Source: a virus. From it: 64,000 bases of DNA. The stretch is taken from positions 28,833-92,832 of IMG/VR virus record IMGVR_UViG_3300012209_000006. One strand, given 5' to 3'. Positions within the stretch are counted from its first letter, which is position 1. Each line of letters opens with the position of its first letter. This document shows, piece by piece, positions 59,101 through 64,000 of this stretch. The notes under the pieces are model-generated. The model was not told where the DNA came from. It ran no database searches and saw only the letters and a program-made list of their open reading frames with translations. The position numbers and the translations under genes are program-made.

Positions 59101-59139
59101 CTCACCCGACCGCGGTAGAAGTCAATCCTGTAGCGCTGT

Positions 59140-59364
59140 TTAGGCACTTAATAGCTCCTGTTCTGACTCATTAGTTAGGTCAGTCGCTATTTCCGTTAAA
59201 TCCCGAGACAAAATTGCATGCGCGGCAATAACATATGGCCGCATTGTGCAGATAAACTCTTCTGCTTTTTCCTCGGAATCAGCTAAAATAAAATCTCGAA
59301 ACCATCGCTGCTCATCCATCTCATAACTTATAACTAAATATCTACTTTTACTTGCTTTTGACAT
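59140..59364 (-). CDS. Small hypothetical protein
   Basis: 74 aa: MSKASKSRYLVISYEMDEQR, EEKAEEFICTMRPYVIAAHA. Acidic C-terminus. Unknown. Confidence 0.58.
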   Translation of the reverse strand: MSKASKSRYLVISYEMDEQRWFRDFILADSEEKAEEFICTMRPYVIAAHAILSRDLTEIATDLTNESEQELLSA

Positions 59365-59452
59365 TTTGTTCCTCCCTTGCTAGACGTTGTGCGTTCTCTT
59401 CTCGCGTTGGCATAGACAGATATCGTCGTCTCCTATTGGGAAGGGTTTCCCG

Positions 59453-59477
59453 GCAAGCCCCCTCGGTGAAGGGGCTT
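59453..59477 (-). terminator. Hairpin downstream of 59488 gene
   Basis: CAAGCCCC and GGGGCTTG pair perfectly (8 bp) around a nine-base loop, just after the end of the 59488 gene in the leftward direction. No T run follows; could be a weak terminator or processing site. Confidence 0.5.
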
Positions 59478-59487
59478 GACATGAACA

Positions 59488-59757
59488 CTACTGTTTCTTT
59501 CGAAGAACTTCTGTCACGGTCTCCCTGCCGTCCCGCATAGCGCGCTTAATATATGCATACGTGTTAGGCAGGTGGCGTTTGATATACGCGAAGGCTTCGG
59601 GCCTGTTGTCGAAATACTCCTTCACATCTTGCGGTCCTTCGGTTTCGAGCACATCATAATCCACAACTTCGTACTCGATCCCTTTTTGTGGCTGCTCGGC
59701 GTCCAAATCTACCACTGCCTGAACGATACCGCCCTCAACGAATACGACTATGTTCAT
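59488..59757 (-). CDS. Small acidic hypothetical protein
   Basis: 89 aa: MNIVVFVEGGIVQAVVDLDA, VLETEGPQDVKEYFDNRPEA. Seen in phages as unnamed small proteins beginning NIVVFVEGG. Overlaps its neighbour by four bases. Confidence 0.62.
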   Translation of the reverse strand: MNIVVFVEGGIVQAVVDLDAEQPQKGIEYEVVDYDVLETEGPQDVKEYFDNRPEAFAYIKRHLPNTYAYIKRAMRDGRETVTEVLRKKQ

Positions 59758-59969
59758 GCTTCCTCCACTTCTGTAAGCTCTGCGTCAAGATGGTCAAAAC
59801 CGCTGGATTCGTAGCTAACTTCTCCCTTGGCATTCAATTCGAACGCTTGCTTAATTGCGTCCTCTTCGCAGCTTGCTTCCACCTCTACGATTGCCCACAT
59901 TACTGTAGGCAAATTCAAACGAACGTTGTATGGCTTCATGATGCTTTTCCGTGTTAACTTTTTCTTCAT
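59754..59969 (-). CDS. Small hypothetical protein
   Basis: 71 aa from ATG 59969 (AAAGGAGACAGC upstream). MKKKLTRKSIMKPYNVRLNL, VMWAIVEVEASCEEDAIKQA. Beta-helix mix, acidic C-terminus. Unknown. Confidence 0.6.
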   Translation of the reverse strand: MKKKLTRKSIMKPYNVRLNLPTVMWAIVEVEASCEEDAIKQAFELNAKGEVSYESSGFDHLDAELTEVEEA

Positions 59970-60250
59970 GCTGTCTCCTTTGTAAATTCTTCGAACTTGG
60001 TTGCACGAATATGATCGCAAGCTTTCTGAGCTTGGCTGATTGCACTAATCAACATCATTGCCAGCGGTGGGCCCACCAGCAAACCGCTAACACCACGTAC
60101 AGCGATAGCGTCGAACGCTTCTGGGCCCCAAAGAAGACCCATTCTGTCCAGAGCTATTTGAGCTTTCGACAGCGTTAGTTTCAAACGCTCAGGACGAATC
60201 AGGTCATGCAGATATCCTACATGGTCGAAATCAGGTTGGTACTGTTCCAT
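59966..60250 (-). CDS. Hypothetical protein
   Basis: 94 aa from ATG 60250. MEQYQPDFDHVGYLHDLIRP, LLWGPEAFDAIAVRGVSGLL. GAAAGGAGTACAAGC precedes it. First gene downstream of intercistronic element copy a, 105 bases away. Unknown. Confidence 0.6.
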   Translation of the reverse strand: MEQYQPDFDHVGYLHDLIRPERLKLTLSKAQIALDRMGLLWGPEAFDAIAVRGVSGLLVGPPLAMMLISAISQAQKACDHIRATKFEEFTKETA

Positions 60251-60354
60251 GCTTGTACTCCTTTCTCGAATTTTGGGAATACACTCTCCGCGCATTCGTC
60301 TAGCCTAGAGAAATTCTTCTCTTGCGCCACTGGTACTAGCCAAGCCCTTGACAG

Positions 60355-60402
60355 AGTGTATCCCGTTGGGCTCACTCAAAGAATGAGCCCTAGCGAAACA
60401 CT
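60355..60402 (-). promoter_or_regulatory. Intercistronic element, copy a
   Basis: Minus strand: AGTGTTTCGCTA, hairpin GGGCTCA/TGAGCCC, then GGGATACACT. It begins at the TGA of the 60402 gene. The AGTGT end can pair with ACACT. A further match GGGAATACACTCT (plus 60275-60287) can pair with the 3' half of this copy (AGAGTGTATCCC, plus 60353-60364), giving an alternative long hairpin. Confidence 0.75.
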
Positions 60403-60914
60403 CAGCCTTTATGCTCTACATTTTCGAAAGCTTTGGAGATTGCGCGGCTGCGGAACCCGTAGGCCAGTAACTCAGTCCGCAGTTCTGCAAGCTGATTATT
60501 TTCTTCTTCTTTGATGTAGCCTTCTTCGGAATCTGACTCAATTCCCCAAAGTCCGCCGGAGTGAATCTTCTGAACAACCTGAGTCTTTGGGTTCCACACT
60601 TCGGCTTCGGCGACTACACCAATAAAACACCAGTCTCCGCGATTGAGAGACTCCATGCGTTCATAGTCTTGACGGACATACTTGCGGACTTGCTCTGCGG
60701 TATACTCCGGCAGGACTTGGCCGTTGTTGTCTACGTAGTTAAAGCTCGGATTGAAATAGCGGTACTCGTTTCGCCCTATCGCCGAGTCACGATAGATAGA
60801 GAACTCGGAAGTAGACCGTTGACTATACTCCCCGAGCCACGATGTGTCGGGAGATTCGTCGATCATTCTTTTAATTGTGATTTTCAGGATGCGTTTACCA
60901 GTTCGCTTTTTCAT
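60402..60914 (-). CDS. Hypothetical protein
   Basis: 170 aa: MKKRTGKRILKITIKRMIDE, YTAEQVRKYVRQDYERMESL, GLWGIESDSEEGYIKEEENN. Looks like a small phage protein family with a GLWGIESD patch; function unknown. Preceded by element copy b and ending in copy a. Confidence 0.65.
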   Translation of the reverse strand: MKKRTGKRILKITIKRMIDESPDTSWLGEYSQRSTSEFSIYRDSAIGRNEYRYFNPSFNYVDNNGQVLPEYTAEQVRKYVRQDYERMESLNRGDWCFIGVVAEAEVWNPKTQVVQKIHSGGLWGIESDSEEGYIKEEENNQLAELRTELLAYGFRSRAISKAFENVEHKG

Positions 60915-60940
60915 GGTTACGTCTTTCCTCTTTTTCTGGG

Positions 60941-60985
60941 AGTGTATCCCATTGGGCTCACCAAGATGAGCCCTAGCGAAACACT
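60941..60985 (-). promoter_or_regulatory. Intercistronic element, copy b
   Basis: Minus strand: AGTGTTTCGCTA, GGGCTCA-6-TGAGCCC, AATGGGATACACT, then CCCA. Starts one base after the first base of the TAG of the 60984 gene, ends 26 bases before the 60914 start. GGGA...TCCC can form a local hairpin that competes with AGTGT/ACACT. Confidence 0.78.
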
Positions 60986-61133
60986 ATCGTTTTGGTTGTG
61001 GCGCGTGAACAACGTTGTAGCAAGCTGTCCCTTCTCCACCACAATTTAAGCATTGTCCGCCTTTGGGCCCCCACGTAATATCGGACGTTGTACACGGTCT
61101 AGGGGGAATACATAACTTTTCTAGTTTTTCCAT
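60984..61133 (-). CDS. Small Cys protein (49 aa)
   Basis: MEKLEKLCIPPRPCTTSDIT then WGPKGGQCLNCGGEGTACYN. CLNC plus another two cysteines suggest a metal site. The AAGGAG in the end of the upstream gene serves as ribosome site (AAGGAGTAGTGTATG). Confidence 0.58.
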   Translation of the reverse strand: MEKLEKLCIPPRPCTTSDITWGPKGGQCLNCGGEGTACYNVVHAPQPKR

Positions 61134-61136
61134 ACA

Positions 61137-61388
61137 CTACTCCTTTCCAAAAAGTTGAAGAACAGCATCGTAGGCGTCCAACATTGCGTCCAAGTGCGAA
61201 GCGTAATCTTCAAACGGACCTGCAGGGTAGCCGTTGGATGCTGTAGCTTCTAATGCATCTAATTGACTCTCTATCTCTACTGCATCGTCGCCTTGCAAGT
61301 AAACGTTAGCCCTATCGTGCAACCGAACAATCAGAGCATTGCCGAATCTGTCTGTTTGCACTCTGTACTTGTGTCCTGTTCGAACCAT
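61137..61388 (-). CDS. Hypothetical protein
   Basis: 83 aa from ATG 61388. MVRTGHKYRVQTDRFGNALI, DAVEIESQLDALEATASNGY, ending LQLFGKE. Preceded by GGAAAGGAGTAGTGTA, the same block that ends it, so this gene is flanked by matching junctions. Confidence 0.6.
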   Translation of the reverse strand: MVRTGHKYRVQTDRFGNALIVRLHDRANVYLQGDDAVEIESQLDALEATASNGYPAGPFEDYASHLDAMLDAYDAVLQLFGKE

Positions 61389-61392
61389 TACA

Positions 61393-61539
61393 CTACTCCT
61401 TTCCAGCGTAGAAACACTGCGAATCAACGAAAGCTTTGTCAAACCGAGCCCTACTCGGCGGCCAAGCTAACACTCTCAAAACTGTGAGCGCTAGGCTTGG
61501 ACGCTGCATGAGCAACAAAAACATGGTGAGTGTTCGCAT
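61393..61539 (-). CDS. Small hypothetical protein (48 aa)
   Basis: MRTLTMFLLLMQRPSLALTV, then WPPSRARFDKAFVDSQCFYA ending GKE. ATG 61539 follows GAAGGGGAAGTGT. Ends with GGAAAGGAGTAG like the 61137 gene. Hydrophobic N-terminus. Moderate confidence because short. Confidence 0.45.
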   Translation of the reverse strand: MRTLTMFLLLMQRPSLALTVLRVLAWPPSRARFDKAFVDSQCFYAGKE

Positions 61540-61581
61540 ACACTTCCCCTTCTATCCTGTTGAATGGCGCAGGGTGCCCCA

Positions 61582-61881
61582 TTAGTACCAGCAATGCGGC
61601 CACAAACCCCAATCACCTTGCTCGCTACGTCCCCAAGAATGCTCTGCTACAGGGTACGTTTCGTTCATGAAATCATCAGCTTCATCTTCCATTTCGTTTG
61701 CAAACTCATATCCTGCAAGAGATTCAGGCAGCGGATTCTGCGGATCATCATCTTGTACGTCGAAACCGTGTGATTCGCAGAATTCTATGATAGCGTCAAC
61801 GGCGTAGACGCCGCGTGCGCCATCAACGTAGCAGCCTGCATCCTTGGCAGAATACGATGGCGTTTGTTTTGTGAATGCCAT
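61582..61881 (-). CDS. Acidic hypothetical protein
   Basis: 99 aa: MAFTKQTPSYSAKDAGCYVD, ANEMEDEADDFMNETYPVAE, ending WGLWPHCWY. Pattern (GxYVDxARGxY...WG..E.GDWGLWP) is seen in unnamed phage proteins. Preceded by element copy c. Confidence 0.65.
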   Translation of the reverse strand: MAFTKQTPSYSAKDAGCYVDGARGVYAVDAIIEFCESHGFDVQDDDPQNPLPESLAGYEFANEMEDEADDFMNETYPVAEHSWGRSEQGDWGLWPHCWY

Positions 61882-61900
61882 GAGTATTCTCCTGAGGCAA

Positions 61901-61950
61901 AGTGTGCCCCACTGTGCTCATAGTTGTGGTATGAGCACTAGCGATACACT
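61901..61950 (-). promoter_or_regulatory. Intercistronic element, copy c
   Basis: Minus strand: AGTGTATCGCTA, hairpin GTGCTCATA/TATGAGCAC (9 bp) with a 7-base loop, then CAGTGGGGCACACT. Starts directly after the TAA of the 61951 gene and ends 19 bases before the 61881 start. The stem differs from copies a/b in both arms but pairing is kept. Confidence 0.78.
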
Positions 61951-62115
61951 TTATTCTCCGATTGAGTCTTTGCCTTGCTCTGCCGGATTCAGGCCCGGCT
62001 CTGCTTGTGGAACATCGGGCAGCGCATCATAGTCTAACACGCGCCATGCACCGGAGGGTGACACGATGTAGTTTCTATCTGAGGCTTGAATGATTGTGCC
62101 CACTGGATATTGCAT
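61951..62115 (-). CDS. Small hypothetical protein (54 aa)
   Basis: MQYPVGTIIQASDRNYIVSP, SGAWRVLDYDALPDVPQAEP. ATG 62115 follows AAAGGAGATTCT. A longer frame upstream overlaps element copy d and is not used. Unknown. Confidence 0.6.
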   Translation of the reverse strand: MQYPVGTIIQASDRNYIVSPSGAWRVLDYDALPDVPQAEPGLNPAEQGKDSIGE

Positions 62116-62131
62116 AGAATCTCCTTTGGGG

Positions 62132-62194
62132 AGTGTATCCCATAATGCCCACTGCAAGCGGTAAGCGGTAAGCAGTGAGCAGCAGCGAAACACT
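62132..62194 (-). promoter_or_regulatory. Intercistronic element, copy d (long stem)
   Basis: Minus strand: AGTGTTTCGCTG, arms GCTCACTGC and GCAGTGGGC (one mismatch) around a longer loop with GCTTACC repeats, then TATGGGATACACT. Begins one base after the TAA of the 62196 gene; ends 16 bases before the 62115 start. Confidence 0.74.
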
Positions 62195-62195
62195 C

Positions 62196-62381
62196 TTACT
62201 CGAATCCTGGCCCGTTGATTGTGGTAATCCAACGTTCTCGTCTAGCTTTGGACTTCAGTTGCGTCTTGAGCCGTGCTCCTAGATACCAGTTACGAATAAT
62301 CATGAAAGGAATCGCAAGCTCAAGCAAAAGGAATGCCGTCGTTGCAAAGAAAAACCCATAGTACAGAATGAGTTTTAGCAT
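62196..62381 (-). CDS. Small membrane protein
   Basis: 61 aa from ATG 62381. MLKLILYYGFFFATTAFLLL then ELAIPFMIIRNW: a long hydrophobic stretch (one or two helices), basic tail RLKTQLKSKARRERW. AAAGGATAAC precedes it. Confidence 0.6.
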   Translation of the reverse strand: MLKLILYYGFFFATTAFLLLELAIPFMIIRNWYLGARLKTQLKSKARRERWITTINGPGFE

Positions 62382-62382
62382 G

Positions 62383-62469
62383 TTATCCTTTCTTGGCATC
62401 AATCTTTTCTACCAGTTTATTTTCGATAGACTTGTCCCCGTACATCTTGTTTCGTAGTCGGGCATTCAC
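62383..62469 (-). CDS. Tiny protein (28 aa)
   Basis: MNARLRNKMYGDKSIENKLV then EKIDAKKG. GTG 62469 follows AAGGAG at six bases. It is the first gene after element copy e. Short; moderate confidence from the ribosome site and tight coupling to the 62381 gene. Confidence 0.45.
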   Translation of the reverse strand: MNARLRNKMYGDKSIENKLVEKIDAKKG

Positions 62470-62492
62470 AGTATTCTCCTTCTAAGTTTGGG

Positions 62493-62542
62493 AGTGTATC
62501 CCACTTCGCTCACGATTGTGGCGTGAGCGATAGCGATGCACT
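62493..62542 (-). promoter_or_regulatory. Intercistronic element, copy e
   Basis: Minus strand: AGTGCATCGCTA, hairpin TCGCTCACG/CGTGAGCGA (9 bp) with a 7-base loop sharing CCACAA with copy c, then AGTGGGATACACT and CCC. Starts directly after the TAG of the 62543 gene and ends 23 bases before the 62469 start. Confidence 0.78.
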
Positions 62543-62731
62543 CTACTGGTAGCGTCTTTCCCTCTCCATGTCGGATTCTTCCTCCAAGATGCCTTGTAGA
62601 TATTCCATTTCATCTTCGCAAACAAGGTCTTGCTCGAAAGCTTGCTGCAAAGATTCAATCGCGCGCTGACTACACTCGCCGGCCCTAATCTCAGCCGAGA
62701 TAGCAGCGAACATTTCGGGATGCGTTTTCAT
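62543..62731 (-). CDS. Small acidic hypothetical protein
   Basis: 62 aa from ATG 62731 (GGGAGAGTACC upstream). MKTHPEMFAAISAEIRAGEC, EYLQGILEEESDMERERRYQ. Helical, acidic. A 7-bp hairpin (GAGTTGG/CCAACTC, 62750-62768) lies before it. Confidence 0.6.
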   Translation of the reverse strand: MKTHPEMFAAISAEIRAGECSQRAIESLQQAFEQDLVCEDEMEYLQGILEEESDMERERRYQ

Positions 62732-62782
62732 GGTACTCTCCCTATGCTTGAGTTGGTTCGCCCAACTCGACATGAGCGTAGC

Positions 62783-62923
62783 TTACACTACGCCCATAGC
62801 GTGGTAGGCGATGTAGGAATGGTTCTGGCAGTTCTGGCACGGAGTATTGAGAACTCCAACCAACGTCCTGCTCTTATTCAAGACGTTGGGTGTTGCCCTC
62901 AAGGAGATGCGTTCCCAGTTCAT
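62783..62923 (-). CDS. Small protein with Cys pair (46 aa)
   Basis: MNWERISLRATPNVLNKSRT then LVGVLNTPCQNCQNHSYIAY. C-x2-C plus His could bind metal. No good ribosome site is visible before ATG 62923, so this is tentative. Confidence 0.4.
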   Translation of the reverse strand: MNWERISLRATPNVLNKSRTLVGVLNTPCQNCQNHSYIAYHAMGVV

Positions 62924-62941
62924 GAAGTAAACTGGGCCGGT

Positions 62942-62960
62942 GGCGCTACAATCTAGCGCC
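62942..62960 (-). terminator. Hairpin after 62972 gene
   Basis: GGCGCTA/TAGCGCC (7 bp, extendable by one pair) around a five-base loop, 12 bases after the stop of the 62972 gene in the leftward direction. No T run; may be a processing or stabilising hairpin. Confidence 0.5.
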
Positions 62961-62971
62961 CTAGGCTCAAG

Positions 62972-63256
62972 TTACTTGCTGTCCTGACCTTGGAAAAGCT
63001 TGGAATCGTTGGCGAGAATGAAAGCCTCAAGCTCGCCGCTCTTGACAGTGGCGATAACACGTGCCCACTGCTTTTTAGTCAAGGTGACGGGGAAACGGCC
63101 TAGGCAGTAGTGTGAAATACCACCCTTGGCAGTGACCTTGAGCTTGCTGCCTTCGTTGGCCGCCTTGCGTTCCAGTTCCGCGATACGTGCCTTCAATTCG
63201 TCGTACGTGGGAGCCTTAACCGTATCCGTGACAACAGTAGTAGGTTGAGTATACAT
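62972..63256 (-). CDS. Hypothetical protein, first gene of leftward array
   Basis: 94 aa from ATG 63256 (AGGAAGTACC upstream). MYTQPTTVVTDTVKAPTYDE, helix LKARIAELERKAAN, then ISHYCLGRFPVTLTKKQWAR and a C-terminal FILANDSKLFQ. The VTLTKKQWxRV region resembles small phage proteins of unknown role. Confidence 0.64.
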   Translation of the reverse strand: MYTQPTTVVTDTVKAPTYDELKARIAELERKAANEGSKLKVTAKGGISHYCLGRFPVTLTKKQWARVIATVKSGELEAFILANDSKLFQGQDSK

Positions 63257-64000
63257 GGTACTTCCTTCTGCCCGATAGGGCAATTAGAATTGACGTTCAT
63301 TTTCCAATGTACGTCTTAGAACGGGCAGTCTAGTGGAACTGCCCGCTCGCGTCGTGCATTGTACTGGACATTGCGTTACGTCCTATTCTCACCCGTAGCT
63401 AGGCTACGGCAGTGACAGTTCTTCCCTACTACGTACGGCCTATAGTGCGCGAGTACGCCTCAGTTCTCTGCCTAGGGTTCGCATTTCGCCAACATACTTC
63501 GCTGGCTCCCCTATGTAGAATTGCCTACACTACGCGCGTGTAACAGTCTGGGTCGTCGCCACTCGACAGGCTCGCCGGAGACACTACGCTTCGCAGTGTT
63601 TAGGACTTGGCAAACAGACGGGCTGTGTCCTTCGTCGTTACCCTAGTCAGTGTGTCAGTCTACGCTGTCCCGTCCTACGGTCTCTGTGTCAGGCGATATG
63701 CCCGGCTGGTACCACGGAGCGTATACTCTCTGCTAGAATCCACGAGTTAGCTTCATTGCGCGGCCTAGTTTGCTGTTCGCGGGCTCTTCCGGCTGGCTGC
63801 TTGCCGGTCTTTCTTGCTGCGAACGGCCTTGCATAGTGCATGCGCTTGGCCAAACCGTAACCCGCTGAAAACAAACGATGTAACAAAATTACCCCGACAC
63901 TTTTTGTCTGTTTCATTTTGTTACAAACGGGTGCAAGTCCTTTATTTTCTTACGCGTGCGCGGGTGACCAAAAATGCGGCCATTTGTGACAGTTTTTGGC
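63257..64000. promoter_or_regulatory. Mostly non-coding control region with inverted repeats
   Basis: About 740 bases upstream of the leftward array. It contains CGGGCAGT/ACTGCCCG (63322-63345), an exact 11-bp inverted repeat TGTAACAAAAT (63879-63889) / ATTTTGTTACA (63915-63925), and A/T-rich DNA to the edge. I see no clear sigma70 promoter. A 75-aa minus-strand frame (63689-63916) begins inside the right arm of the inverted repeat but lacks a ribosome site, so I do not call it. The region probably holds early leftward promoters or the operator of a regulator. Confidence 0.5.

Noticed and set aside
60355-62542. Repeats as a CRISPR array
   Set aside because: Spacing is irregular, copies are separated by genes, and each repeat has its own hairpin stem sequence; no short equal spacers.
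63439-63447. T7-like promoter core CACTATAGG on the minus strand
   Set aside because: Only the nine-base core matches; the upstream part differs and there is no second copy in the window.
63689-63916. 75-aa minus-strand frame in the control region
   Set aside because: No ribosome site; the start codon lies in an inverted repeat; composition is unlike the neighbouring genes.

Overview
The window is one contiguous piece of a tailed dsDNA bacteriophage genome. It holds a dense phage gene order (DNA polymerase, helicases, large terminase, portal, major capsid, tail, internal virion proteins), and most genes overlap or abut with TAATG, ATGA or TTGA start-stop junctions. I see no tape-measure, sheath or baseplate genes. 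I do see connector-like paralogs, a large tail protein and three large consecutive proteins (about 333, 650 and 1424 aa) placed like T7 internal virion proteins. That points to a podovirus-type virion. The endolysin (glycosyl hydrolase 108 type) and Gram-negative-style envelope genes fit a proteobacterial host, but the host cannot be named from sequence alone.

Region 1 (1-9.4 kb, + strand) is replication, recombination and lysis. It holds the 3' end of a family A DNA polymerase, a recombination-type ssDNA-annealing-like protein, a UvrD-type helicase, a PD-(D/E)XK nuclease, a lone ClpA/B-like AAA+ ATPase, an endolysin and zinc-ribbon proteins. Free-standing HNH/endonuclease VII genes lie between them. 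Two perfect 31-bp repeats (5732-5762 and 8559-8589) look like phage-specific promoters.

Region 2 (9.4-48 kb, + strand) is the virion module. It runs: holin-like protein, large terminase, portal, a protein with three tandem repeats, scaffold-like protein, and a major capsid gene split by two group I introns, one of which carries a LAGLIDADG endonuclease. Then come fibre, collagen-like and glycine-rich proteins, a secreted trypsin-like protease, tRNA-Asn, connector-like proteins around a histidine phosphatase, a large tail protein, a virion protein ending in a Hint (intein-like) domain, giant internal proteins and a SleB-like cell-wall hydrolase.

Region 3 (48-63.3 kb, - strand, convergent with region 2) is a long leftward array of small genes. 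It includes an ASCH protein, an Rnl5-like RNA ligase, a tyrosine recombinase, an SNF2-type helicase broken inside its Walker A motif, tRNA-His with its own promoter, and many tiny zinc-ribbon, membrane or unknown proteins. Between 60.3 and 62.6 kb, five copies of a structured intercistronic element each start at the stop codon of one small gene. Four of the five end shortly before the next start. Their central hairpins differ in sequence but keep base pairing, and I know of no described family that matches. The last 740 bases (63257-64000) are mostly non-coding, with several inverted repeats, and probably form a control region for the leftward array.
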